This document shows, in pieces, positions 36,095-44,943 of a DNA stretch of 64,000 bases. Every line of letters starts with the position of its first letter. Within the stretch, counting starts at the first letter, position 1. The translations under genes were made by a program, and so were the position numbers. This DNA comes from Sphingobium cupriresistens. GTDB taxonomy: Bacteria > Pseudomonadota > Alphaproteobacteria > Sphingomonadales > Sphingomonadaceae. The stretch is from contig NZ_SEOO01000002.1 of NCBI RefSeq assembly GCF_004152865.1, positions 62,001-126,000 on the forward strand, written 5' to 3'. The notes under the pieces are model-generated. The model ran no database searches and had not been told where the DNA came from. It was given only the letters and a program-made list of their open reading frames with translations.

Positions 36095-37186
36095 TTATAA
36101 GCCCAGCGCCAACTGCCCGCCCTGCGCCTCGCCCCCTTCTTCCCCCTCCAGATTATGCACCCCCAACCCCAGCAGCCGCGCGCCCATGCGCAGCGGCAGT
36201 TGCGCGACCAGCAATTCCCGCCCGGCCTGCGCCAATATGTCGGGCGACCGCACCGGCGTCGAAAAACTCCGTGACCGGGTGATGATGCGGAAATCGGCGA
36301 ACTTCACCTTCAACACCACGGTCCGGCCCCAGGCCTGCGCCTTTTCGATCCGGGTCCACAGGCTCGCCGCGATCCGCTCGATCTCCGCCACCAGCGCCGC
36401 CTCCTCGACCAGATCGTCGAAGAAAGTGTCCTCCACGCTCACCGACTTGCGGCCCTCCCGCTCGCGCACCGGCCGGTCGTCTTGCGCCCGCGCCGCGCGA
36501 TAATAATAGTCGGCTGCGCTGCCGAAATGCGTCTGCAGAAATCGCATGTCCCGCGCCCGCAGGTCCGCGCCCGTTTCGATCCCCAGCGCCTGCATCCGCT
36601 TGGCCGTCACCGGTCCCACGCCATGGATGCGCCGCACCGGCATCGCCGCGATGAAGGCCGGCCCCTCACTTGGCCGCACAACGCAAACGCCGTCGGGCTT
36701 GTTCTGGTCCGACGCCAGCTTGGCGATCAGCTTGTTGTAGGACACGCCGGCCGACGCGGTCAGCCCCGTCTCTTCCCGGATCATCCGCCTGATCTCTTCC
36801 GCCACCTGCGTCGCCGACGCGATGCCCGGCTTGTTCACTGTCACGTCCAGATAGGCTTCGTCGAGCGAGAGCGGCTGGACGATGTCGGTGAAGCGGCTGA
36901 AAATCTCCCGCACCTGGCCCGATACCGTGCGATAGACGTCGAAACGGGGCGGTACGAAGATCAGGTCGGGGCAGAGCCGCCGCGCCCGCGCGCCCGGCAT
37001 GGCGGATCGCACGCCAAATGTGCGGGCTTCATAGCTGCATGTCGCCACCACGCCGCGCGGGCCGCCCCCACCCACCGCGATCGGCAATCCGCGCAATGAC
37101 GGATCGTCGCGCTGCTCCACCGACGCATAAAAGGCGTCCATGTCGACATGGATGATCTTGCGCAGCGGCGGCGGCGAGGCGTCCAT
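36095..37186 (-). CDS. dinB: DNA polymerase IV (Y family)
   Basis: 363 aa. The palm motifs are IIHVDMDAFYASVEQRD near the N-terminus and PLSLDEAYLDVT near 105, with GVSYNKLIAKLASDQNKPDG after. The helix-hairpin-helix segment RIHGVGPVTAKRMQALGI and a little-finger domain follow. The extreme C-terminus QLALGL is not a clear beta-clamp motif. It copies past damaged template bases. Start ATG at 37186 gives the usual MDASPPPLRKIIHVDMD. It is followed by the terminator-like repeat at 36025-36084. Confidence 0.94.
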   Translation of the reverse strand: MDASPPPLRKIIHVDMDAFYASVEQRDDPSLRGLPIAVGGGGPRGVVATCSYEARTFGVRSAMPGARARRLCPDLIFVPPRFDVYRTVSGQVREIFSRFTDIVQPLSLDEAYLDVTVNKPGIASATQVAEEIRRMIREETGLTASAGVSYNKLIAKLASDQNKPDGVCVVRPSEGPAFIAAMPVRRIHGVGPVTAKRMQALGIETGADLRARDMRFLQTHFGSAADYYYRAARAQDDRPVREREGRKSVSVEDTFFDDLVEEAALVAEIERIAASLWTRIEKAQAWGRTVVLKVKFADFRIITRSRSFSTPVRSPDILAQAGRELLVAQLPLRMGARLLGLGVHNLEGEEGGEAQGGQLALGL

Positions 37187-37237
37187 GCCATCGTCTATGC
37201 CATAGTCAGGAACGAAAGGGAAACAGACTCGGCCGCC

Positions 37238-37837
37238 TCAATCCTGCACGCGCAGATTGTCGAGCAACGTCTCCAGATGGGCGCGGCTGATCCGGCTCCA
37301 CACATTATAGGTGCAATGCTGTCCGCCGATCCGCAGATAGGCGAGCGAATGAAGCCCTTTGCCGTCCGCATTGTCTGCCGGATAGGGCTCCGCGCCGACC
37401 ACGCCATAACCGGCAAAGGCAGGATGGGGCAGCGTGGGCAGATCGCGCATATAGGGCCATTGCCGCGTCAGCCGCGCCCGCTGCGCTGCATCCGGCTCGG
37501 CATCGATCGCGATTGTCCCCGGCCCGGCGAAGCCATAGGCGCTGCGCACCCCCGGCAGGTCGAATGCGACCGCCCAGCCGCCGCTAAACTGCGCGGGGCG
37601 CGCCTTGCCCGCCGCGCCGCCGTCGGACCGCAGCGCCAGCGGCGCGCATTGCGCCCGATTTTCTGCCACATCCCACTGGACCCGCGCGACATCCGCGCCG
37701 ATCAGTGGCGAAGACGCAGGCGCGGCGGGTGGCGCCGGTCCATCGGACGATAGTGGTTTGGGGGACGCCGGGGGCGTCACCGGCGGCGGGGCGCACCCGC
37801 CCGCCATCATCGCGGCCATCAGAATCATGCGTCTCAT
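37238..37837 (-). CDS. Predicted lipoprotein of unknown function
   Basis: 199 aa. A short signal with lipobox MAGGC (Cys15) and a Pro-rich linker to about residue 43 suggest an outer-membrane or periplasmic lipoprotein. The remainder (SPLIGADVARVQWDVAENRAQCAPLAL through GGQHCTYNVWSRISRAHLETLLDNLRV) has two further cysteines and reads like a conserved globular domain I do not recognise. It ends 51 bases before the dinB start on the same strand. It may be sphingomonad-restricted. Confidence 0.7.
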   Translation of the reverse strand: MRRMILMAAMMAGGCAPPPVTPPASPKPLSSDGPAPPAAPASSPLIGADVARVQWDVAENRAQCAPLALRSDGGAAGKARPAQFSGGWAVAFDLPGVRSAYGFAGPGTIAIDAEPDAAQRARLTRQWPYMRDLPTLPHPAFAGYGVVGAEPYPADNADGKGLHSLAYLRIGGQHCTYNVWSRISRAHLETLLDNLRVQD

Positions 37838-37876
37838 GGCAAGAGGGACGCACCAGTCTATGCGCGGTTCCCTATT

Positions 37877-37918
37877 CCCGTTTCCCTAATCCCGTTTCCC
37901 TAATCCCGTTTCCCTAAT
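37877..37918. repeat. Tandem repeat, three copies of a 14-base unit
   Basis: CCCGTTTCCCTAAT is repeated exactly at 37877-37890, 37891-37904 and 37905-37918, with a partial degenerate unit before it. The third copy contains the stop codon (37914-37916) of the DUF177 gene, so gain or loss of units changes the spacing to the downstream lipoprotein gene. Confidence 0.9.
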
Positions 37919-38444
37919 CCTTGTCCTTCAGGCCCAGCAACACGGCGAAAGGGCTGGCCTGCTCCTCGCTCAGCACGCCGGCCTCCTTCAGATAGGCGTC
38001 CGCGTCCGGCGCGCGGGGGAAGGGGGTCATCGCCAGCGCCATCGTTTCGGCCACCGCTTCGCCCATGTCGATCACATGGCCGTCATAGCCGATCGTATCG
38101 CAATCCTCCGCATCCAGCTCCAGTTCGTCGGCCGCCTGCGCTTCCTCGCTCTCGACCACGAAGCGCAACACGAAATCGCTGTCGATCGTTTCGGGCACCG
38201 GCGTGCCGGTCGCGACGCAGGGCTGGGCCAGCTCCGCGCGCACTCGTCCGCGCGCGACGATCGCGCCAGCCTCCATGGCGACATTATAATCGGCCTCCAG
38301 CCGATCGAGCGCCGACAGCCCGAATCGCAGCGCCAGCGCGTCCCGCTCCGGCTGCTTGGCTGCGATATGCAGCTTGCCCGCCAGCCGCGCGATCTGATCG
38401 ACCTTGTGGGTGCGCGCAAATTCGGGGTTGGGGTTGATGGTCAT
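37914..38444 (-). CDS. DUF177 domain protein (YceD-like)
   Basis: 176 aa from the ATG at 38444. Acidic, with the family segment LAQPCVATGTPVPETIDSDFVLRFV in the middle and DGHVIDMGEAVAETMALAMTPFPRAPDA near the end, matching the DUF177 (YceD) signature. E. coli YceD acts in 23S rRNA biogenesis and sits by rpmF; in alphaproteobacteria the gene instead follows the cytochrome bc1 chaperone, as here. The start overlaps the chaperone stop (ATGA). Its stop codon is inside a tandem repeat. Confidence 0.85.
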   Translation of the reverse strand: MTINPNPEFARTHKVDQIARLAGKLHIAAKQPERDALALRFGLSALDRLEADYNVAMEAGAIVARGRVRAELAQPCVATGTPVPETIDSDFVLRFVVESEEAQAADELELDAEDCDTIGYDGHVIDMGEAVAETMALAMTPFPRAPDADAYLKEAGVLSEEQASPFAVLLGLKDKD

Positions 38445-38977
38445 CCGATATCTCCCGTCAGCATCGCGTCGCGCGACACGCAGCCCAGCCGCGTCCAGCG
38501 CGCCCGCAGCGCGCCTTCGACATGGTTGATCGCGCCGTCGTCCACCGCCGCGCCACGATAGAGGTTGCGCCGCAGCGCGTCGGCAAGATCGGGGGCCAGG
38601 CCGGCCTCCCCGGTCAGCGCCGCGCGATAGGCGCTGATCCGCCCGCCCAGCGCGCTCATCATCCGCCCGATATGCTTGCCGACCACCACATCGCCAATGC
38701 CTTCCTGCCGCAACTGCCCGTCCATGTCGTCGACGAACAATTCGGTCAGCCACACGCTGTCCTGCGCGCCATTCTGCTGCTCCAGCCGGATCAGCACTTG
38801 TGCCAGGATCGCGACGATCATGTCGAACCGCCCGTCCAGCGTATCGGGCACCGCGCCCTCGACATACCAGTGCGGCTGACGCCCCTCCCGGATCACGGCG
38901 TTATAGAGCGGCCGCAGCCCCTCTTTGGGATCGGTGCGCCCGAACAGGCGCTGGAGGAAGGAGGGGGAGGCAGACAT
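38441..38977 (-). CDS. Ubiquinol-cytochrome c chaperone (CBP3 family)
   Basis: 178 aa from the ATG at 38977 (MSASPSFLQRLFGR). The body LYNAVIREGRQPHWYVEGAVPDTLDGRFDMIVAILAQVLIRLEQ and LFVDDMDGQLRQEGIGDVVVGKHIG are typical of the CBP3/UQCC1 family, which assists assembly of cytochrome b in complex III. It is coupled to the DUF177 gene by ATGA overlap and divergent from bamE, with 162 bases between starts. The conserved neighbourhood bamE / chaperone / DUF177 is seen in many alphaproteobacteria. Confidence 0.88.
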   Translation of the reverse strand: MSASPSFLQRLFGRTDPKEGLRPLYNAVIREGRQPHWYVEGAVPDTLDGRFDMIVAILAQVLIRLEQQNGAQDSVWLTELFVDDMDGQLRQEGIGDVVVGKHIGRMMSALGGRISAYRAALTGEAGLAPDLADALRRNLYRGAAVDDGAINHVEGALRARWTRLGCVSRDAMLTGDIG

Positions 38978-39139
38978 CGGGCAACGGCTTTTCGTGACGG
39001 ATCGGATGGCGACGCGCCGTCCGATGATTTGCGCCCCTTGCCGGGGCTTGCGCATTTCCATATTGATCGCTGCGTCGCGCAATGCAATGGCGACATCAGT
39101 TTCTTGGGTTCGCGGGTCGGCCCCCCGCAGGAGAATTTC

Positions 39140-39655
39140 ATGCGTCAGTTCAGCCGTCATTCGTCAAGCGGGCGCATCCTGCTCGCGATCGGCCTCAGCG
39201 CGCTGGTGCTGGGCGCGTCTGGCTGCACCCGCGTTCGCACGCATCAGGGCTATTCGATCGACAAGCTGCTGGTCGATTCGGTTCAGCCCGGCATCGACAA
39301 TCGCGCTTCGGTGGAAGGAACGCTGGGCCGTCCCAGCTTCATTTCGCAATTTGGCGAGCAGGACTGGTATTATGTCTCGCGCGAGATGCGCGCGCTGGCC
39401 TTCTCCAATCCCAAGCCGGTCGAACAGACTGTGCTGCGCGTCCGCTTCGATCCTGCGGGCAATGTGACGGCGGTCGATCGCATGGGTCTGGATCAGGTCG
39501 CCCATATTTCGCCCATGGGCGACAAGACCCCGACACTGGGCCGCAACCGCAGCCTGTTCGACGAGATTTTCGGTAATATCGGTGCGGTCGGCGCTGGCGG
39601 CATGGGCGGCGCTGGCGGCGGCAGCAACACCGGCGGCGGCCCGAACGGCAGCTAA
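39140..39655 (+). CDS. bamE: Outer-membrane protein assembly factor BamE
   Basis: 171 aa from the ATG at 39140 with GCAGGAGA upstream. A lipoprotein signal ends LGASGC (Cys29). The SmpA/OmlA domain follows: GYSIDKLLVDSVQPGIDNRASVEGTLGRPSF, WYYVSREMRALAF and VLRVRFDPAGNVTAVDRMGL. The C-terminus is Gly-rich (GAGGMGGAGGGSNTGGG), an extension found in alphaproteobacterial members. BamE is an accessory lipoprotein of the BAM complex that inserts outer-membrane barrels. Confidence 0.92.
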   Translation: MRQFSRHSSSGRILLAIGLSALVLGASGCTRVRTHQGYSIDKLLVDSVQPGIDNRASVEGTLGRPSFISQFGEQDWYYVSREMRALAFSNPKPVEQTVLRVRFDPAGNVTAVDRMGLDQVAHISPMGDKTPTLGRNRSLFDEIFGNIGAVGAGGMGGAGGGSNTGGGPNGS

Positions 39656-39672
39656 GGTTGGATGACCTGACC

Positions 39673-39791
39673 CCGTTCGTGCTGAGTAGGGGCTGAGCGC
39701 AGTCGAAGACCCGTATCGAAGCATCAAGCGCAGCGCATGTATCTTCGATACGCCATTTCGACTTCGCTCAATGGCTACTCAGGACGAACGG
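39673..39791. repeat. Inverted repeat (sphingomonad intergenic repeat, copy 3)
   Basis: CCGTTCGTGCTGAGTAG at the left (39673 on) pairs with CTACTCAGGACGAACGG at the right (ending 39791), with further matching arms inside (TCGAAG/CTTCGA). It fills the gap between the convergent bamE and efflux outer-membrane genes. Confidence 0.75.
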
Positions 39792-39837
39792 ATGGGATCA
39801 ATGTAATCACGCTCGCGGCCTTCACGACAAGTCACCC

Positions 39838-41289
39838 TCATTCCCAGCCGCCGCCCAGCGCCAGGAAGATAGCAATCTGGTCCTGCACCAGTTGCGTCCG
39901 CGCCGCCGCCGCTATGACCTCCGCACTGGCCAGGCTGCGCTGCGCGTCCAGCAGCGACAGGAAATCGCCCCGGCCAAAGCGGAACAGCTTGCCCGCCTGA
40001 TTGGCGGAGAGCGCTGCGCTGTCCCGCGCCCGGTCCAGCGCCGCGGCGCGCTCTGCATCGCGGCGATAGCTTTCCAGCGCCGTCTCGGTCTGGCGCAACG
40101 CCTCCAGCACGGCGCCGTCGAACCCGGCCAGGTCGCCCCGCACCGCCGCATCGGCTTGCGCGATTCGCGCCCGCACCACCGGCCGGTTGGGGAAGCTCCA
40201 ACTGATCAGCGGCCCCAGGCTGAAGCCGAAGGCCGTGCCAGACCCCAGATCCTTGAGCGGTCCCGACAGGCCGACCGACCCGCCGATGCTGACCTGCGGA
40301 TAGAGGTCGGCGGTCGCCACCCCCAGCCGCGCGGTATCGGCTGCGATCGCCCGCTCGGCCTGCCGGATGTCGGGCCGCCGCCGGATCAGCGCCGCGCCGT
40401 CCCCCACCGGCAGGGCCATGCGCAACGCCGGTAGCGCGGCGCAACTCTCTACATCGCGCGGATAATCGGCCGGCGGCCGCCCCAGCAATGTCGCCAGCAG
40501 ATAAAGGCCGTTCTGCCGCTGCGCCTCGAACGCGGGCAGCGCCGCCGCGCTCGTCTCCACCGCCGCCTGCGCCCGGCTGACGTCGAACGCGGTGCCGCGC
40601 CCGCCCTTGGCCAGCCGCCGCGTCGCGTTCAGCGTGTCGCGCTGCAACGCCACCACCTGCCGGTTTACGCCCAGGCTGTAATTGGCCGCGCACACCTGCG
40701 CATAGGCGCGCGCGGTCGCCGCCGCGACGCTGACCCGCACATAGTCGCGCGCCGCCGCGCTCGCCTCGACATCGGCGCCGCTCGCTTCGATCGCGCGCTT
40801 GATCCGGCCATTGAGGTCCAGCGGATAGCTGGCCGACAGGCCCAGATCATAGCCGACCACGCCGGGCAGGCTGTATCCGGTGCTGGACGGACGCGACAAC
40901 GTCGTCCCGCCGCTGACCCCGGTCGCGATCGTGCGCCCGCCCTCCGCCTCGCGCAGCACGGCCTGCGCCTGGGCCAGATTGGCGTCGGCTTGGGCGAGGT
41001 CGGTATTGGCGGCCACCGCCTGTTCGATCAGCGCGTCGAGCTGCGGATCGGCATAGAGGCGCCACCAATGGTCGGGCAGGTCGGCCTGGCTATAGGGTCC
41101 GCCCTGGGCCGAATGAAACGCCCCGGTCGCGGCCGGCGCGGTGGCGGCGGACCGGGCCGGCGGGCGATAATCCGGCCCGGCGGTCGCACAGGCGGACAGG
41201 GCCAACACCAACAGCGCGGGCCCCAAACCCTTATGCGGTCCCGCGCAGGCGGGAACAGGCTGCCTTTTGGCCCGGTTAGCCTTAGCCAT
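39838..41289 (-). CDS. Efflux transporter outer-membrane factor (NodT/OprM family lipoprotein)
   Basis: 483 aa from the ATG at 41289 (an earlier ATG at 41325 is possible). A lipobox LALSAC precedes ATAGPDYRPP, the family N-terminus. Two outer-membrane efflux repeats follow, with SYPLDLNGRIKRAIEASGADVEAS and GPLISWSFPNRPVVRARIAQADAAVR. It forms the TolC-like exit duct. The leader has a long charged n-region that contains a copy of an intergenic palindrome (41239-41254), which encodes PVPACAG. It overlaps the HlyD gene by 8 bases and is last in the operon. Confidence 0.9.
   Translation of the reverse strand: MAKANRAKRQPVPACAGPHKGLGPALLVLALSACATAGPDYRPPARSAATAPAATGAFHSAQGGPYSQADLPDHWWRLYADPQLDALIEQAVAANTDLAQADANLAQAQAVLREAEGGRTIATGVSGGTTLSRPSSTGYSLPGVVGYDLGLSASYPLDLNGRIKRAIEASGADVEASAAARDYVRVSVAAATARAYAQVCAANYSLGVNRQVVALQRDTLNATRRLAKGGRGTAFDVSRAQAAVETSAAALPAFEAQRQNGLYLLATLLGRPPADYPRDVESCAALPALRMALPVGDGAALIRRRPDIRQAERAIAADTARLGVATADLYPQVSIGGSVGLSGPLKDLGSGTAFGFSLGPLISWSFPNRPVVRARIAQADAAVRGDLAGFDGAVLEALRQTETALESYRRDAERAAALDRARDSAALSANQAGKLFRFGRGDFLSLLDAQRSLASAEVIAAAARTQLVQDQIAIFLALGGGWE
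41239..41254. repeat. Palindromic repeat core inside a coding sequence
   Basis: TCCCGCGCAGGCGGGA is identical to 45044-45059 and its near-complement at 45088-45101. Here it lies in the leader-peptide codons of the outer-membrane efflux gene, without breaking the frame. Confidence 0.7.
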
Positions 41290-42202
41290 GACGGCAAACC
41301 CCCGCCTTGCCATCCTTGTCCCCATTTTTCTCAGGCGCCGCGGGCTGCACCGTCACCGTTGCGGTCCGGCCCGAAATCAGCCGCAACCCCGCCGGCGCCT
41401 TGTCCAGCTTCACCCGCACCGGAATGCGCTGCGCCAGCCGTACCCAACTGAAGGTCGGCTCGACGGAGGGGAGGAGGTTGCCGCTGTTGGTCCGGCTGTC
41501 GTCGTCGATGCCGAAGGCGATGCTCTCGACCCGGCCGTGCAGATCCTGCGCCTCGCCCATCAGTCGCACCGTCACCGGCGCGCCGATGCAGATCAAACCC
41601 AGCTTGGTTTCCTCGAAATAGCCCTCGACCCGCATCGAATCGCTGTCGATCAGCGCCAGCGCCTGGCTGCCCGCGCCGACATAGTCGCCCGGATGCAGGT
41701 CCAGGTTGGTGACGACCCCATTGACCGAGGCCCTGACCTGCGTGCGTTGCAGGTTCAGCGCCGCGCCCTCGCGCGCGCTCATCGCCTCGGTCAGCGCGGC
41801 CTGCGCCGTCTCGACGCGGGCGACATTCTGTTCATGCGTCTCCGCCGCCACCAGATCGCCCAGCGCCAGGTCGCGCCGCGCCTCCCGCCGCGCCTGCGCC
41901 AGCGTCGCCTGCGCGCTGGCGATCTGCGACCGGGCCTGATCCAGCGCCAGTGCGTAACGCGGCGTGTCGATCACGAACAGCAGGTCGCCGGCCTTCACCT
42001 GCTGGTTGTCATGCACCGCGACCGACGTCACCAGCCCGCTGATGTCGGGCGTCACCCGCACCACATCGGCGCGCACCCGCCCGTCGCGGGTCCAGGGGCT
42101 GCGCTCATAATGATTCCACATCCAGATCGCGACCAGCGCCGCGGCGATGACGAGCAGGATGGTGGCGGCGCTGCGGACCAGCGTGGACGAGAGGCGGTTC
42201 AT
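41282..42202 (-). CDS. HlyD/EmrA-family periplasmic adaptor (p-hydroxybenzoate efflux type)
   Basis: 306 aa from the ATG at 42202. One N-terminal membrane helix (residues 9-28), then NHYERSPWTRDGRVRADVVRVTPDISGLVTSVAVHDNQQVKAGDLLFVIDTPRY, the biotinyl-lipoyl-like hairpin start of AaeA-type adaptors. A coiled-coil hairpin (about 85-160) and a barrel domain follow. It links the FUSC inner-membrane pump to the outer-membrane duct. Start overlaps the DUF1656 stop by 4 bases. Confidence 0.92.
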   Translation of the reverse strand: MNRLSSTLVRSAATILLVIAAALVAIWMWNHYERSPWTRDGRVRADVVRVTPDISGLVTSVAVHDNQQVKAGDLLFVIDTPRYALALDQARSQIASAQATLAQARREARRDLALGDLVAAETHEQNVARVETAQAALTEAMSAREGAALNLQRTQVRASVNGVVTNLDLHPGDYVGAGSQALALIDSDSMRVEGYFEETKLGLICIGAPVTVRLMGEAQDLHGRVESIAFGIDDDSRTNSGNLLPSVEPTFSWVRLAQRIPVRVKLDKAPAGLRLISGRTATVTVQPAAPEKNGDKDGKAGVCRHG

Positions 42203-42414
42203 AGACGGATTCCAAAGGTGGGGACGAGCAGCGCGAGGGCGCCGAGCAGGAGGATGAAGAGGCTGAGGTCCACCGCCGCACGATAGGCCAGGAAACGGTA
42301 CAGGCCGAAAGCGCCGATCAGCCGGGTCAGCGCCCAGCTCAGCACCAGCGCGACCAGCGCCAGCAGCAACAGGGTGGGGATATAGATGCCCCCCAGGGCG
42401 ATTTCGCCGGTCAT
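42199..42414 (-). CDS. DUF1656 small membrane protein (AaeX-like)
   Basis: 71 aa with two hydrophobic helices (about 10-33 and 45-66) and the family start MTGEIALGGIYIPTLLL. DUF1656/AaeX proteins always accompany FUSC pumps and HlyD adaptors, probably as an accessory subunit; no activity is known. It is coupled on both sides by 4-base overlaps. Confidence 0.9.
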   Translation of the reverse strand: MTGEIALGGIYIPTLLLLALVALVLSWALTRLIGAFGLYRFLAYRAAVDLSLFILLLGALALLVPTFGIRL

Positions 42415-44477
42415 GCCATGGCCCTCCGATAGGCATGGGCGTCGGGGAACAGGTTGCGGCGCAGGCTCACCAGCCCCAGCACGCCCTCCCGTCGCACCGG
42501 CAAGCGCGGATGGGCGCTGATGTCGCTGATGGCGCTGTCGATATCGTGCAGCAGCGCAGGATCGGCTTGCGCCGGCCCGTCCGGGTCCAACCCGCGATAA
42601 TGGCGGCTGACCCCGCCCAGCACGGCGGCCAGCGGCGCGCCTTCCTGGATCGGCAGGTCCAGCCGCAACTGGCGCAACTCGCCGATCGCGACCCCGGTGC
42701 GCAGGTCGCGCAGCGCATCGTAGAGCGGTTTGCCGCTATCGGCGCGGGTCGCCGCCAGACGCGGGGCGAGCAGGGCGATCCGGTCGAGCATCCGGTTGAT
42801 CCAGCCACGCACGTCGGGGGGGCTCATCAGCGTCGCGCGATTGGCGATGTCGGCCCAGCCCGCGCGCAACGTGCGGCGGATCGCGTCTTCGACCCCGGCC
42901 GATTGCAACAGCCCGGCCATGATGATCGCGAACCAGATGCCGACGATCTGCGCCACCGCGCCGTTGATATAGCTGCCAAAGGCGCTGACATAGCTGCTCG
43001 ACAAAAGCACCGGGCTGCCCAGCCCCAGCAGGGTGGGCAGCGCAATCCCCGCCCAGCGCGGCGAGGCCATCATCGCGCCGAGCATCAGCAAGGCGGGCGC
43101 ATAGGCCAGCGCCAGCATCGCAAAACCGTCCAGCCGCGGCATGATGGCATAGCCGTACAGCGCGCCCAGCGCCGACGCGGCGATCGTGCCGACCATGAAT
43201 CCCTTGAGCGGGGCCAGCGGATTGTCGAGCGCCGCGAACAAGGCCAGGAACACGCCGGCCAGCATCACCGCCGTCCCGCCATCCTTCCACCCGCTCAATA
43301 TCCAGATCGCGCAGCCCAGCGTCACGGTGACGAAGGCGCTGAACGCGCCGCGCGCCGCGCTGGCGTAATCGCGGTGCAACTCGCGATTGCGGCGACCCTC
43401 CAGCAGCTGCGCGACCCTCGGCGTCACCGCGGCGCGACTGTGCGTCGCCATCTGGTCGTGCAGGTCGCGGCAGTCGCGATGCGCCGCGATCAGCGTGGCC
43501 AGCCGGGCATAAAGGCTCAACCGCATCATGTCGGCCCATCCCATGTCGGGCGTCGCCGCCGGCTCCATCGCCGCACAGCGGTCGATCAGCGCCTGGGCCA
43601 GCAGCGCCCGGCTGTCATTGTCCACCACCGGCGAATCCAGCCAGGCGCGTATATCGGCGATCAACGTCTCGACCTGCGGCGGCACGGTCCCGCCATGGGC
43701 GGCCTTCAATTGCGCCAGCCGGTCTTCCGCCGCCGCGCCCAGCGGCAGCAGCATCGACAATTGGTCCTGCAATGCGCGCACGGTGCGCACGCGCGGCGCC
43801 AGGCGGCTGATGTCGAAGGGCAGGTGGACCGACATCTGGTGCAATTCCGTGACGTCCTGCGCCAGCCGACGGCGTTCGGCATCCAAACCTGCCACTGGTT
43901 CCGTCGCGATCGCGTCGCGCGACCAGCGTTCGGCGTCGCGCAGCATCCCCTCCACCCGCGCCAACAGCGTGGTGGTGATTGATCCGGGCAGTATCACGCT
44001 ATGGACCAGGCTGCCGCAGGCGATGCCGATCAAAATCTCCTGCACGCGCAGCGACGCCACCGTGAAGATCGTTTGCGGCGTATCGACGTCGGGGAAGACG
44101 ATCAGGCAGGCGGTATAGCCCGCCAGCACGAACATATAGGATCGCGGCGTCCGGTCCATCAGCGAGACGAACACGCACAGCGCCAGCCATGACGCCATGG
44201 CCAGCGCCAGCAATTCGGGCGCATTGACCAGCGGCGGCACGATGGCGACCGCGAACATCGCGCCGACCAATGTGCCCACGGCGCGGAACACCGCCTTGGA
44301 AATCACCGCGCCGGCCATGGGCTGGGCGACGATATAGCTGGTCAGGAACGCCCAATAGGGCCGCTCCAGCCCGATGCTGAACGCGACATAAAGCGCCAAC
44401 ATGCTCGCCGCGAGGCATTTGAGGGAAAAGAGCGCGGCCGGCGCGCCGAAGCGCTCGCCGATGATTTTGCCGCTCAT
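42411..44477 (-). CDS. FUSC/AaeB family aromatic-acid efflux pump
   Basis: 688 aa. Two blocks of five to six hydrophobic helices (about 20-170 and 370-520), each followed by a cytoplasmic region, fit the FUSC architecture. The first block includes FSIGLERPYWAFLTSYIVAQPMAGAVISKAVFRAVGTLVGA, the typical family motif. AaeB, the E. coli relative, exports p-hydroxybenzoate and other aromatic carboxylates. Together with DUF1656, HlyD and outer-membrane genes it forms a complete tripartite pump. It begins 10 bases after the MarR gene. Confidence 0.92.
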   Translation of the reverse strand: MSGKIIGERFGAPAALFSLKCLAASMLALYVAFSIGLERPYWAFLTSYIVAQPMAGAVISKAVFRAVGTLVGAMFAVAIVPPLVNAPELLALAMASWLALCVFVSLMDRTPRSYMFVLAGYTACLIVFPDVDTPQTIFTVASLRVQEILIGIACGSLVHSVILPGSITTTLLARVEGMLRDAERWSRDAIATEPVAGLDAERRRLAQDVTELHQMSVHLPFDISRLAPRVRTVRALQDQLSMLLPLGAAAEDRLAQLKAAHGGTVPPQVETLIADIRAWLDSPVVDNDSRALLAQALIDRCAAMEPAATPDMGWADMMRLSLYARLATLIAAHRDCRDLHDQMATHSRAAVTPRVAQLLEGRRNRELHRDYASAARGAFSAFVTVTLGCAIWILSGWKDGGTAVMLAGVFLALFAALDNPLAPLKGFMVGTIAASALGALYGYAIMPRLDGFAMLALAYAPALLMLGAMMASPRWAGIALPTLLGLGSPVLLSSSYVSAFGSYINGAVAQIVGIWFAIIMAGLLQSAGVEDAIRRTLRAGWADIANRATLMSPPDVRGWINRMLDRIALLAPRLAATRADSGKPLYDALRDLRTGVAIGELRQLRLDLPIQEGAPLAAVLGGVSRHYRGLDPDGPAQADPALLHDIDSAISDISAHPRLPVRREGVLGLVSLRRNLFPDAHAYRRAMA

Positions 44478-44487
44478 GGCCGGATGC

Positions 44488-44943
44488 TCACGCCGGGCTC
44501 TTATGCTCGGCGATGCGCAGGCTCAGCAGGTCGAGCAACCACACGGTCACCTCGATCGCGCCGTCCGGCACGTCCTTCAGCAATTCGCCCCGCAGGGCGT
44601 CGAGCTTCGCTTCGATCCGGCCGACCAGTTCCTGCCCGGCCGGGGTCAGGGCGATGATGTTGGATCTTTTGTCGTCGGGATGCTGCGCCCGCGTCACCAG
44701 CCCCGCCGCCTGCACCTGGTCCAATGTGCGAACCAAAGAGGGTTGGCTGATGTCCAGCGACTCGGCCAGCGCGCTCTGGCCCACCTCGCCGCCCAGCCGG
44801 TCGATATGGATCAGGCACCAGGCGGCGCTGTTGGACACGCCGAATTCCGCCAATACGGTATCCGCCAACTGCCGCCAGGCGCGGGCGACCGGGGCCATCT
44901 TGTGCGCGAGCGCGCGCTTGGGTTCTGACAGGGGCATTTCCAT
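44488..44943 (-). CDS. MarR family transcriptional regulator
   Basis: 151 aa. The winged helix-turn-helix is clear: GEVGQSALAESLDISQPSLVRTLDQVQAAGLVTRAQHPDDKRSNIIALTPAGQEL. It resembles SlyA/HpaR-type regulators that release DNA on binding aromatic carboxylates. As first gene of the efflux operon, it most likely represses itself and the pump genes. A 20-base imperfect palindrome overlaps its start codon (44941-44960). No Shine-Dalgarno fits the ATG at 44943; initiation at the third codon (44937) is an alternative. Confidence 0.92.
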   Translation of the reverse strand: MEMPLSEPKRALAHKMAPVARAWRQLADTVLAEFGVSNSAAWCLIHIDRLGGEVGQSALAESLDISQPSLVRTLDQVQAAGLVTRAQHPDDKRSNIIALTPAGQELVGRIEAKLDALRGELLKDVPDGAIEVTVWLLDLLSLRIAEHKSPA

